Assembly: GCA_951230915.1 (NCBI GenBank)
Contig: OX579634.1
Span: forward strand, 52,093,570 to 52,157,569
DNA: 64,000 nt
Reading direction: 5' to 3'
DNA from: Antitrichia curtipendula
Taxonomy: Eukaryota > Streptophyta > Bryopsida > Hypnales > Leucodontaceae
The first letter of the stretch is position 1; every line of letters starts with the position of its first letter. The translations under genes and the position numbers were made by a program. The notes under the pieces were generated by a model. That model did not search any database, was not told the origin of the DNA, and was given only the letters and a program-made list of their open reading frames with translations. Below are positions 42,740 through 54,306 of this stretch, piece after piece.

Positions 42740-43887
42740 CTATCGTAAATTCTCTGAAACTCGCATTGCATTCAAAATGCTATTGTAAGTGCGACGACTT
42801 CGTTCGTCGCAGAGCATCCTCCTCCCAATTTTCTCTTTGCTAGTCTCCCGGAATGACTTCAATCCTATGTCCCGAGCGTCTGTCAGACGCTTTAACCACG
42901 GCAACAAGACGTTGAGCAGAAACGTGTCCTTTGGACCATGTCCCTTGTAATTCCAAGAGTCCGGGAGAATGACATTCTCGGTCTTGTTCATCACGTGCTT
43001 CGCTGGGCTGTCATCAACTGCAATTGTATTTTCATGGTTGAATTTCCCTCGGTATCCCTTGAACAAGGTACTCATGTTCTTGAGGAAGAGATCTTTATTT
43101 GTGCCCGGTTCACTAAAAGTCCCGATGCACCCGAAATCATTTCTGTACTTTAATTTCGTGCAGGAGTCCTGTCCGAGAACAAACGATGGGTACTCCTGAC
43201 CCTCAAATAGGTACAAGCAAACCTCTTCTGTGGTGGACTTCTTCATGGAGCTCCAAATAGAAACAAATGCTATGCGTCCTAACTCACGGAGGAACTCAGC
43301 GCAATTTGGGCGGACCCAGATTGACTTCGGTCCCACTAACGTCAGAATGGTGGCTGAGTGCGGCTGCGTCACATCACGGGCGTGAAAGTACGAGCCCTTT
43401 GACTTCGCATCTTCACAAACACACAAAATTCCATTCAAGTCCAGGACAACGTTGAGCCACTTCTCCGGCACCTTGGACGTCAAAGGACGGTCTACCTCCA
43501 TCGATTTTCCTCGAGGACATGGAACATCCGGTCCCTGCTATCAAACATACAAATGTGCAGCCAGTTACTACGCTGCACTGACACATTTCGACACAATCTG
43601 GACATCAAGGAAGAACTAAAGAGGACGACCTACTGTCCAAATAAAAGAACAAAATGAAGTCATCCAGCCCCGGAAATTTAACCGACGAGAACGCAAAATT
43701 ACCTGCTCCTTTGGAGAAGTCAGTTGTTGAGCGGGTTTCGCCAACGGAATCTCCAAGAGCACCGCGTCCGGAATAGAGGTGTCATCACCCGGAGGTCCAC
43801 GATTTTCCACGGCGGCAGCGATCGCATGTGGAATTTCAGCAATAGGGATACGCTTTGGAGATGTTGGTGGAATCAAGACAAGTGCCT
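42740..43887 (-). CDS. Multidomain gene, exons 5-6: FCP1-type HAD phosphatase domain
   Basis: Exon 5 (43887-43703) and exon 6 (43534-42740) join in frame across GTAATT...GCAG. Exon 6 encodes a HAD/FCP1 (NLI-interacting factor-like) fold. The motif 1 region is VVLDLNGILC, with the nucleophile Asp kept but the usual second Asp replaced by Asn. Further motifs are FVSIWSSMKKST (motif 2), a lysine-containing middle (KDLFLKNMSTLFKGY) and AVDDSPAKHV (motif 3). Such enzymes dephosphorylate serines, classically in the RNA polymerase II tail. The Asn may lower or change activity. The stop is at 42740-42742. Exon 4 joins to exon 5 in phase, so this is the C-terminus of one large protein. Confidence 0.8.
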
Positions 43888-44135
43888 CTGTAGTTCAGAA
43901 ATTGCCAAGAAAGAAATCCGTAAGACATCGGTGTATTTCATCATATCGAAATGAAGTAAGTACAAAATTGATTTTCAAAATGAGAACTCAGTGGTTATGT
44001 CCACTACTAGTGATCTGCCAAAAAATGATTGTTCGTCAACCTGAAAATCTACATCCATGTTCATCCTATTCTACAAATCAGCTCGAGTCGAGCTAAATCT
44101 ATACAATTGACATCGAGCGATATTTACAAATTAAC

Positions 44136-44816
44136 CTGCAGGGGGATCTGGACCGGCCAGTGGAGCACTCTCTTGGTCTACATTGACAGCGGTGTGCTCT
44201 TGGGCCGTGACATCATCGGGGACGGAAATGGTTGCAGGCTCACTACCAGCAACCTCGCTATGCACTTCCATATCCTCTGCAGGTGGTGTCGGTGTCTCCG
44301 GGCATGCGAATTGAGGAGGAGGCGGGGCGGGAACCACGAATTCTCCAGTCGAAGGTGCAAGTGGAGGAGGAGGAGGTGCAGACATGATTTGTACTCCGGG
44401 CTCCACCAGTAAATTTGATGATCCACTATTATTGAATCCTCCTGCTGGACCTTGGAGGAGCAGCTGCTGACCCCCTGGCTGCATAGACGCGAGAGGTTGG
44501 ATTGCACCCACATGGTGCATGATGGTCTGAAATTGGTTGGCAGACTGCTGTTGTTGCACCAGGAACAACTTCTTTAACTCCTCCATTTGCCTCGCACTCT
44601 CTGCAAACATCTCCAGGTTGGACCTGCGGTCATCTATCCGGTCCTTTCTGAGTTGTTGAATCTCCGCCTCTCTGATATCGTCTTCCTCATTCATTCTCCG
44701 CCTCTTCTTCTCTCGAGCTGTGGGCGACGGCGAGGGTGACGGCTGCGTCCTATGAGCTGTCCGGATGAAGCCGACGATCCCCGGATGCTTTGTGAACCAA
44801 ACACCGTTGGTGTAGT
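44136..44816 (-). CDS. Multidomain gene, exon 4: basic, coiled-coil and proline-rich region
   Basis: Starts after an AGCAG acceptor with NYTNGVWFTKHPGIVGF, followed by a serine/proline repeat and a basic cluster (TAREKKRRRMNEEDD) that looks like a nuclear localisation signal. A charged helical segment (EIQQLRKDRIDDRRSN) leads into a glutamine-rich stretch and then proline-rich disorder (APPPPPLAPST). It ends at CCTGCAG/GTTAAT. The phases of exons 3, 4 and 5 fit exactly (205 + 681 + 185 bases is a multiple of three). It is likely a flexible linker between the methyltransferase-like and phosphatase parts. Confidence 0.7.
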
Positions 44817-44932
44817 CTGCTCAGTTGGTACATCATCATCGTCGACATTGTCGTTCAGCTCGTGGTCACTGTCCGATGAGATGTCAATATTTTCATTTGC
44901 TGCAGGCTGCGACTGCCTGGATGGTGTTCAAC

Positions 44933-46619
44933 TGGCTTCTGCCACCGCCTTCCCCTTCCTCTTTGACAATGACGGCGTCCCTGACCGATGAGGCCTCTTC
45001 GGATACATGGCCTCGTCAACAAAATAGCCGGATGGTAGGAAGTCGTTCTTGTCAAGAATCTTAGCCGCGCTCGCAATCCGTGTCCAGTCGTCGGACTCAT
45101 CCGAGTCCCCCACCGCAAACACTGTGAGCTTGCTCATCTGACGGAACGAAACATACACAGTCAATTGCAGATTTACCATTCAGATCGGGTCGAGCTGAAC
45201 GAGAGTGACAAGCAGTTTATTTCAGGTCGACTCGACCTGATTGACAGACCGGATATATTACCAATGAACGTGAATGGGAGTATTACTTACCATTGCAGCA
45301 CACGTGAATTTCGACCCAGCGAAGAGTGACAGAACGTTCGCCCCAAGTACGCAAAATTTTCGAAGAATATGGATATAGAACTCCATCCGCAGCTCTGTGT
45401 TGTTGATTCTGAATTCGAGCTCATTGTACAGCCGCGGCTTCGTGTATGTATCTGTATTGGGCGCTTCATACGATGCCCTGAGGTCGACATAGCTCCTGTT
45501 GTTCGGGCTCTGAAGGAATGTGAGATGAATTTTCTCGACCGCCTTCTTATTGGTGACGGAGTAGTCGCCCATCCTTTCTTGACTTGCTGGCATGTAGTCC
45601 GAGAATGTCATCTTGTACTCCTTCAACACATCATTGGACTCGATGTAGTGGAGAAGTTGCGTGTGCTCCGTCATGTCCGACGCTATCAAAAGCCAATTGC
45701 GGACGTCCTCAAGGTGCGGTTGACCCTTCTCCTGGAACGATTTTAAGGCAGCTGTGAAGAACGGGTAAGACGGCGTGCACTTCTCCTTGTTCAGGACGAT
45801 AGGTGTGTACCTCAAGTCCCATACACCGAATACCATGTTCTTCAAGTGCTCGGCAGTCATCGTCCCCTTTGGCCAATCCTGGTGCTCTTCTGAGTTTATG
45901 TCATACGGTCGGTAGTGAGCGGCTGACATTGGCGGCACGAAGTTATTCCTGCGCTCAAGGAACACCTTGAAGAATTGGGCCGCGTACGGTGACATTTCCT
46001 CCACGGATTTGTTCTTGGCTCTTGGCTGCTTGGCTTTGGCCTAGTAATCGTCTCTAGGTTGCTCGAGAAGGACGTTCATCGTGGCACTCGTGAAGTTTCG
46101 GCTTTTCTTGAACTGCCTCCACTTCTCCACGTTCAACTCGTCCACGGCGTTCATTAGTCCCAGTGTCGTGTCCACGAGATGCAATGCCCGCTTCACGAGG
46201 TATTTGTGCTTCCGGCGCTCCACCCACTCCTTGCATGTGTAGCAGCTCTCGAGCACCCCTGTGATGAGTTTTATTGTCACCTTCGGATACTTCTTGTTCT
46301 TTCTTCCTGGCTCCTGGTGCAGGATGTGCTTGGCCAGCTTCGTCAGGTCATACAGCGAGAGATTACCAAGCCACTTGAAGAATTCATGGGTCAAGTTCCC
46401 GCTCTCCGACTTCCAGGTTGTTCTCGCGTTGAACTTCATGCGGGTGTCTGGGTCCATGAGCTCCCCGTGCGCTGCGCTGGAAATCACCTCACTCCAGAGA
46501 CTGAAGACATCATCGGGAGCGGTTATAATCTTGAGCTCGTTCACAATCTTTAGTTTCTCTTCTGCGTCTTTACCCTTTGCTGCCTTCTGGGCCTTCACAA
46601 CATCGAGCATGGCGAATCG
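44933..46619 (-). CDS. Multidomain gene, exons 2-3: DNA methyltransferase-like region, one in-frame TAG
   Basis: Exon 2 (46619-45291) is helical, then approaches a Rossmann-type motif: LRMEFYIHILRKFC followed by GANVLSLFAGSKFTCAAM. This matches the SAM-binding FxGxG region at the end of N6/N4 DNA methyltransferases (VLDLFAGSGTT...A). The second glycine is lysine, so SAM binding may be altered. Exon 3 (45137-44933) continues SKLTVFAVGDSDESDDW, like the strand after motif I. WDLRYTP is a weak candidate for the DPPY-like motif. The single TAG (46041-46043) splits an otherwise open frame; CAG is the simplest ancestor. Intron 2 contains two palindrome copies. Confidence 0.6.
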
Positions 46620-46777
46620 CTTGTACATTGCCAAGGAGAATTCTTGCATGAGCAAGATGCACCACGGAGTAGTTAGTAAGCTAGGTTCAGGTCGAGTCGA
46701 CCATAATTGTACTCTTGCGTAATGATACGAATTGAGTATGTTCTGCAGTTCAGATCGAGCCGACCTGAAGTGCTTAC

Positions 46778-48214
46778 CTTGAACATTGTCTTGTTCAGTT
46801 TGTTGTCCGCATTTCTCCTGGCGTTGGATTTCTTTCCAACCGGTGCAACTTCTTTGGGATTTCTGGGTCTCCCTATAATTTCCCAGACCTTCGTCGCTCC
46901 GAGGATGTTTGTGGACCATGACGGCTTCATGGCAACAAAGTGATTCACTCGGTTGTAGTACGCGGAGATGGCACGGAGCTTTTCACCATCTGATGACCAG
47001 ACCACGTAGCACTCCCACTGGCGGAAGTGCTTCACAATCTCTTCGTCGAGTCCCTTTGCGACCATCAGCTTGCTCGCAGTTACACTGTGTTGGCCGTTGA
47101 TGATGTAGAACTTGTTGTTCTTCAGGAGTGGCCACTGATCGGGTGTGGGTTTCTCATTCTGATCCACGGGCATCACACATAGTGTTTGCTTTGTGGACTT
47201 GTCAGGCATCTCCCACAGAAACGTCATGACGTCCTCGGCCAATCTTTGCTCATGGCTCCGTATGTTAAGATGTGCAGGTGCCTCACTCAGTTGGTCAATG
47301 GGTATAGTCTTTTTCTCCTCCCTGTCGAAGACGTATGCGTCTGTGCAATTCTTCCAGTACGCTTTGTACGCAGCCGTGGAGGCGTCGTAATCATGTTTTC
47401 GCTTCGAGTCGTATGCGGCAGGTACATCAGTCACCACGGACACGAAGCTTTGTTCTCCAGCTGCAGACACGCTTGTTTCCTTGTCGAGTGGGACGATTTC
47501 TGACAGCGATGCTAGGTTGCTTTTCCTTCGGCCTGAATGAGTTGTGCCCGCTTGCTTGCTCCTTCTTGTACCGCGACTCTGTTGCGTTCCTGGAGTTCCC
47601 ATTGACCCCTGCCCTTCTACTGCGCTCGGGCTCTCAGTGGAGACCAACCGCGGGGTCATGTCCTTCTGCTTTGCTTGGAGTTTTGCCTTCAGTACAACAA
47701 AGTCGACAAAGAGAATCCTGAGCTTAGCGCACAAGCTCTTCCCGACGACAGTCTTCCCGCTAGTCAACTTGAAGAAGCCAAGGTCAATTTTCTTCTCTAG
47801 TTCCGGGATCTCTGTTCGGTAGTCTGTTGGTTCCAGGGACCGTATGAAGTGCGAGATGTTGAACTCTACCTTTGAGGAATCAAGAACCAGCGTGAAGTGA
47901 TACTGGTCTTCTTCCTTTACTCCTGTCTGTGCTGTCTTGCAGTGAATTTTAATTATTGGCCCGAGGTCGTGGACAATTTCCTTAATTTCTTCTTCATAGG
48001 ATATCGGGAAGTACGGCTCGATTTCCTTGTACTTCACGGCGAAGCATATGATATTCTTGAACGGAATCATGTTCAGACTCCAGAACTGAACCCTGTCTGG
48101 GTTCTGGAACTCCCAGTATTCCCCTTCTTGGTCGAAGTCATCTCTATCCTCCTCGACATTGAAGTTCGCGCATCTCTTGTAAAATGCCTCCAGCTTTAAT
48201 ATCTGGTCTTCCAT
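46778..48214 (-). CDS. Multidomain gene, exon 1: ParB-like region
   Basis: ATG at 48214 follows a TTCTGCAG acceptor, so a 5' exon (possibly 49126-49190) may precede it. The first 200 residues are an unrecognised globular part. A serine/threonine-rich basic linker comes next, and at about residues 365-385 NNKFYIINGQHSVTASKLM. A G-x-H-(R/S) box with this context is the hallmark of ParB/Srx-like N-terminal domains (usual form DGxHR...A), which bind nucleotides and, in some families, cut DNA. It ends at TTCAAG/GTAAGC. The acceptor at 46620 keeps phase and follows a perfect TACTAAC branch site. Intron 1 contains two palindromes. Confidence 0.65.
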
Positions 48215-48233
48215 CCTGCAGAACATTGTTCAT

Positions 48234-49130
48234 ACACACTTGTTACATTCAGGTCGAGTCGAGCTGATTATCGCGTGTCGACGATTTTATAAAGACCATG
48301 CATCATTCACGCAGTGTTTCTTTTTGCTACTATTTGTTGGCTGGTATCATTATTCCGTGGGTATTTACTGTCCAGGGAACTCTTTTTAGGTCGACTCGAT
48401 CTAATCAGGTTATTGTTTAGTTAGTTCAGTCTGTGTCATAATATGTTTAGTGCTGTACTTTCTCCTATTCTCTTTTCCAGTACATGTTTTGTCTGTTATT
48501 TGATCATATTGATTTCTCTCCCCACTCTCTGTATAGGTTAGGTTGTTTTAGATCGAGTCGACCTAAAATATTCAGTTGGTTTTTTGTCTTGCTTGTTTTA
48601 TGATGGTACCTGTCTTTTAGATTTGGGCACGTTGTATAGCCGATTTATTTGGTTTGACAGTGGTCCTAGAGCTTGATTGCTGCTTCGTTATTCAGGTCAA
48701 GTCGACCTGAATGCCTTGTTTCTCTTTAACTTTGCTTTGTTTTTTCTCGTTCAGGTCGAATCGACCTGAATTGTTGTGGATGGTTGTTATTATTTTGCTC
48801 TCTGCAATGATATTTGGTTTGTTCTGTCGCGGTTTTGTTTGTGATTATCGCAACTGACGTCTTTTCAGGTCGGGTCGACCTGAATAACATTATTATTACT
48901 TCAATTGTTTTATGCGTTCCTGTTTTTTGACCTTGATAATCGACCTGAACTGTCATCGACCTAACCTGCGGATGATTTTTATTTTTACTAATCCCTAGTC
49001 TGAATTTCTAGAGTTTCACCGAAATACATCCCTACGCTCTCATGCTAAATCCTAAACCCTTAACGATCAACAAGATCCTAAGCGATCAGCAAGACCCTAA
49101 ACCCTAAGCGATCAACTGGAGCATACCTGC
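48234..49130 (-). other. Leader intron or promoter of the multidomain gene, palindrome-rich
   Basis: Between an acceptor at 48215-48222 and a donor-like CTGCAG/GTATGC near 49126 on the minus strand lies about 0.9 kb holding seven palindrome copies. A small exon at 49126-49190 (reading QHKGNQGLLHLLHC in the phase that fits) is possible. AAACCCTAA words occur at 49045-49110. Confidence 0.45.
48247..48957. repeat. Palindrome cluster, left (6-7 copies)
   Basis: Copies at 48247, 48385, 48546, 48690, 48749 and 48862, with a degenerate one near 48937. The centre base varies, while the arms AGGTCGA/TCGACCT are kept with occasional A/G change. Spacing is about 60-160 bp. Confidence 0.9.
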
Positions 49131-49190
49131 AGTGAAGAAGGTGAAGAAGTCCTTGATTTCCTTTATGTTGCGAACTGAAACCTGCACATT

Positions 49191-50780
49191 CGAAGCAATA
49201 CAAGCTTTGAGTTCCCGTTAATAAAGAAGATCAATCCCACAATAAAAACTTGTGAACAATTTTGAACAAATTTGAATAAATTCATGTATCCACGGACTCT
49301 GAGTATAATCAAATTAGACGCAGGTTTAAGAAAACTAAGAACACAATATTCAAAAGACACGACGTTCTACGTTTTTCCCATTCCACCACCTCCACCAAGA
49401 ACAATCCAAACCCGAAACTTTGCACCGAAGCAGAATCCAAAAGGAACAAAGCACGACAGGAGGAACAAAGCACGAAGAACAATCTAAACCAAAATTCTGA
49501 ATGCAGTCCGCAAGTTCTAAGAAAACACGAAACACATTCTTCACAAGGTTTAGGGTAAGCCAAAATTCATGAATACAAAATCAAAAACTCTAAAATCGAG
49601 CACCCATGAATACAAAATCAAAAACTCAGAAATCAAGCGCAAGTGTATGACAACAGAAGACAATGTTACAAAAATAGAAACTCGATGCAATACCTGGCTT
49701 CTTCTGCGAATTCGACAAACTCAAATTCGATGCACTCTTCCGCAAAATCACACGCGCAATATCCCTCTTCCGCGGAAGTCTTGTGATCCTCTTCCGCTCC
49801 TGATGAAATCGCAACACCCGACGCCGCACACTCTTTCGCAAAATTTGACGCCCCCGACGCAGCACGGAGTCTGTCTGACGGTGTCCCTCCTCCACACGCA
49901 CTCTTCCGCAAAACAATACAGACGCACTCTTCTCTAAAAATCACACGCCCGACCCTCCGACGGTGTCCCTCCTCCGTCGAATCACCGTAGGCGCATCACG
50001 AAGCAGAACGAGGAGGAAAAGAGGAAATCGAAGTCGCACAAACGCAGCGTACCACAAAGCACAATCCAGGAGGAAAAGACGGGATCAAACTCTGACAAGC
50101 ACGCACAGAAGAAAAGAAGAACGACGAGGAATACGCAGCACGACGAGGACGCAGGAAAGAGGGTATCGACGAAACCCTAGCCTGTTTCGAGAAGCCAAAA
50201 CCAAAATCCGGGCAGCCAAAGCCTATACCCGGGAGCCAAAGCCTATATCCGGGAGCAAAAACCTTACCCGGGCGCTAAAACCCTTACCTTGCAGCAGAGA
50301 ACCTTAACATGGAGCAAAAAATTTGCCCGGCAAAACATACCCTTACTCATACCCTAAACCTTACCGGGGAGCCCAAACCCTTACCGGGGAGCCCAAACCT
50401 TTACCGAGAGCACAAACCCTTAACACTCGGGAGCAAGAAATCCTTCCTCGGGAGCACAAATCCTTATGTAGGAGCACAAATCCTAAACACTTACCCATTT
50501 TATTAGAGCAGGTCTTTAACCCTTACACAACGAATATAGGTGACTATAGAAATCATCCATTTTCATCACCGTCGGAATCATTCATTAGACAAAGGAATAC
50601 AAGATGCACTCCTCAGAAGTAAAATAGTTGTGCCGTATTTACTCTATTCAGAACCAAATGTTTGGATCATTCAATTACTGCAGTGAATACTCCCCAAAAC
50701 ATTCTACATTATGCATGTCATTAGAAAGTTAAATTATGAGTTAAGAATTAAAAATGTTCAAAAGAACTATAAAAGAACTA
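49191..50780. repeat. Intergenic core with GCGGAAGAG-type and CCGGGAGC-type short repeats
   Basis: 49690-49990 is full of CTCTTCCGC words on the plus strand. 50195-50480 is an irregular array of GGGAGCCAAAACCTTACC-like units. Open frames here on both strands follow the repeats and are not convincing genes. Confidence 0.55.
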
Positions 50781-51350
50781 CTCCCTCCGTCCCAAAATAA
50801 TCTTCCTGTTAGACAAAATATTCTGGATTAAGAATAAAAATAACATTTTTAAAGCCTGTTTGGCATTACATGAAGAGTTTGGTGCACTCATATTGCCCTT
50901 GAAACTTTGAGTCTTGAAGCCCTTTGTAAAGTGTAGTTTTGGATTATTGAAAAGTGAAATTTTTTGGGTATTTTCAAGGAGCACCAGTGGTTATTTAATT
51001 ATTCAGTGTGAGGTCGTCATTTTGTGGGTAGTTAGTATAAGTGAAAGACCATATGTAGACCTATATTTTGCCTCCCCAAACCTTCATCTCCTTCAATTAG
51101 ATAATATTCAAAAAGAGATGCAAAAAATAAAAACAAGAAGTGTTGATTGACCCCTTCAACCATTTTATTTGTCTTTTGATTAGTGATTGCATAAATGGAG
51201 GGGGAACTATCGCTTGGAATTGCTTTGTTAGTCCTAGAAACCAACCAAATGTTAAATTTGACCAATTTGCAGTTTCCAAAGTACAACAAGAAAATCATTT
51301 TGGGACAAAAAAAGAAGGCCAACAGGAAGATCATTTTGGGGCAGAGGGAG
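50781..51350. mobile_element. Stowaway-type (Tc1/mariner) element, 570 bp
   Basis: Left end CTCCCTCCGTCCCAAAATAA. The right end is a close inverted copy (CATTTTGGGGCAGAGGGAG). TA stands on both sides (50779-50780 and 51351-51352). It has no transposase gene. It is inserted within the 17.2 kb element. Confidence 0.88.
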
Positions 51351-51446
51351 TAATATATAAGGCCATAAATAAGCTTTCAAAAATACTCCTTAAATGACAA
51401 CTTTAGAAACTAGTGCCTGCGAAGTTTTTAAGGAATAATTTCAAGT

Positions 51447-52553
51447 AGATTCCCCATGTGGGGATTATTTACAACTTGTACATTTTGTTGAACTAGTCAA
51501 TTGGCCAACAAATTCCATGACATTTGAATTTGGATCCCCAAACTACAGGGCATGGCGGATCCTTTTAATATTTCATGCACGTAATAAAATTAGCATATTG
51601 CGGCAAGAATGGAATCCCCACATGGATTCTACATGTGGGGATTATTTACAACTTGTACATTTTTTTAAACTAGTCAATTGGCCAACAAATTCCATGACAT
51701 TTGAATTTGGATCCCCAAACTACAGGGCATGGCGGATCCTTTTAATATTTCATGCACGTAATAAAATTAGCATATTGCGGCAAGAATGGAATCCCCACAT
51801 GGATTCTACATGTGGGGATTATTTACAACTTGTACATTTTTTTAAACTAGTCAATTGGCCAACAAATTCCATGACATTTGAATTTGGATCCCCAAACTAC
51901 AGGGCATGGCGGATCCTTTTAATATTTCATGCACGTAATAAAATTAGCATATTGCAGCAAGAATGGAATCCCCACATGGATTCTACATGTGGAGATTATT
52001 TACAACTTGTACATTTTTTTGGACTAGTCAATTGGCCAACAAATTCCATGACATTTGAATTTGGATCCCCAAACTACAGGGCATGGCGGATCCTTTTAAT
52101 ATTTCATGCACGTAATAAAATTAGCATATTGCGGCAAGAATGGAATCCCCACATGGATTCTACATGTGGGGATTATTTACAACTTGTACATTTTTTTGGA
52201 CTAGTCAATTGGCCAACAAATTCCATGACATTTGAATTTGGATCCCCAAACTAGAGGGCATGGCGGATCCTTTTAATATTTCATGCACGTAATAAAATTA
52301 GCATATTGCGGCAAGAATGGAATCCCCACATGGATTCTACACGTGGAGATTATTTACAACTTATACATTTTGTTGAACTAGTCAATTGGCCAACAAACTC
52401 CATGACATTTGAATTTGGATCCCCAATCTATAGGGCATGGCGGATCCTCTTAATATTTCATGCACGTAATAAAATTAGCATATTGCGGCAAGAATGGAAT
52501 CCCCACATGGATTCTACATGTGGGGATTATTTACAACTTGTATATTTTTTTGA
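51447..52553. repeat. 177 bp satellite array, about 6.25 units
   Basis: Units of exactly 177 bp (GGATCC at 51532 and 51709, and so on) with few differences. Each unit holds a 12 bp-arm hairpin, AATCCCCACATG ... CATGTGGGGATT. 177 is 59 codons, so a frame stays open through the units, but its sequence simply mirrors the repeat. Confidence 0.95.
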
Positions 52554-54306
52554 ATAAAAAATTGTGTAAGTTGCAAATGGGGTTAGGAGTTTGAGTTCAT
52601 GAAATGTTTATGGTCATGCGCATTTTTGGGTATTTTAGGTGCAAAAGAGAAAAATAAACTAAACCAACCATATCCTGTACTTTAGGGTATGTTTATGCCA
52701 TTTCGAAAGTAACATGAACATGAATATTTAATTTTTCATGATTAAATTAAATGTCTTTGCCTTATTCGCAACTTCTACATTTTTTTCTCTCATACATTCA
52801 TGTGTGAGTTTCTCGGGTTGACAATTGTAGGGCCTAAAATACATAATCATTCTCTTTGTTTCTAATTTGCTCACAACATTCATAATGTGAGCATGATTAA
52901 TTAAAAATTTAATGAAGTAAGAGGCTTTGCCTCATTCGCAAATTAAAAATTTAATGAAGTAAGAGTCTTCACCCCATTCGCAATTTCTACAATTTATTTC
53001 TTCTACTTTCACATGTGAACTTCATGGGTTTAAACTTGATTGTGGGCTTTGAAGTACATGATTCTAATTTTCTTGTTTGCGCAAGGCTTTTCCAAAGCAA
53101 CATGAGAATAATCAAACACAATTTCATGAATTCAAAGCCTTTGTTTTACTTGCAATTTATGAAATTCTTTTCTCTTAAAGTTTTGCTTATGAATTTCATG
53201 TTTTTTTAGGGCTTGAGACTGTTGAGAGTCTAGAAGAAAATTGCTTGAGTAATATTATTTTTCAGTTGAAGCCTTCCCAGAAACAAGGATGATTTGAAAA
53301 ATTTCATGAAAAGAAAAGTCTTTGCTCAATTTGTAACTTCTGCAATTTTTCCCCAGGTAATTGGAAAGGATCCAGTAACTGAAAGAAATTCATTAAGGAT
53401 GTCTAAAAAGGTCCAAACCCTGAATCCTAAACCCTAAACCCTAAACCTGCCAAAAAATCAATTTATGAAAAGTTTAAAACTCCAGAGTTCAGAGTGGTGA
53501 CGAGCGAGAGAATCTGTTGACTTTGGCCCTCTGGAAGACATTTCCCACATTTGATGCTGTTGGAACAAGTCTAAATAAGAATTAAATAATTGACCCCCCT
53601 ACCTTTACGCCGTGTCGTGTTCGTATGACTTTATTTTTTTAGAGAACGAATCTACAAAACACGCAGCCACCTAAATTCAACGGATTAGATTAATGCCACC
53701 AGCTGTCCGTTTGTTGTAGTCCGCAAATACTAGTGCATGCATCTAAGTCCAAGTACATGCCCACAACTTCATGCATGACGTGTGTGATTTCGAAAATTAT
53801 GTACTCTGCTTCCCGCCCTCCCATTCCCGCCAAGAAGTTGTCGGATGTTGCCCACGTCCGGTTTAGGGTATTCTCTTTCTCATTCGCTTGACACTGCACC
53901 TCCGAGCGCAAGCTGTCCTTGTTCGTGGGCACTTGTTTCAGCTTTGTTATTGACAGTCATTCAAGTGTTGTGCACGCAGGGTTTTTGCTTACTCAAAGAT
54001 TCAGTGCGATCTAAGGGGCTTGGGTTTTAAATACGTCTTTGTCGACTCAGTAGTTAATTCGTAGGATTTCCAGTCCATTAGTTATTGTCATGAAGACAAA
54101 GATGTACGCTTCCGATCGTGGGTATCACTTGTTCAATTTAGTAGGTCGATGCTCTTGTGTTGCAAGGAGATGGTTGTTAGTAATCGCTGTCGACCGATGA
54201 TAAGTTTCGTTATGCACTGAAGGAGTCGGTGTGAACGTGGTCCCTATTTTACCGCCGTAAAACACGGAATGAGCTCGTAATCAAATTACCCCGTAATGTT
54301 CGGAGC
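52554..54306. other. Non-coding spacer with degenerate repeats
   Basis: Five or more diverged copies of a phrase like GTCTTTGCCTCATTCGCAA occur between 52750 and 53350. AAACCCTAAACCCTAAACC at about 53427 is telomere-like. A minus ORF at 53690-53932 has no recognised domain. Confidence 0.45.

Larger units (their letters stand above)
42631..46770. repeat. Palindrome family in introns of the multidomain gene (7 copies)
   Basis: Copies of TCAGGTCGANTCGACCTGA or close variants lie at 42633, 42691, 44079, 45179, 45221, 46684 and 46749. The last five fall in introns 1, 2 and 4. The 116 bp and 168 bp introns lack one, and no copy lies in an exon. Confidence 0.85.

Noticed and set aside
51517..52557. 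Open frame through the 177 bp array as a repeat protein
   Set aside because: The unit is 59 codons long, so the frame stays open automatically. There is no start context, and one unit has a stop.
53690..53932. Small minus-strand gene upstream of the DUF7869-like ORF
   Set aside because: No domain, no splice support and no clear start.
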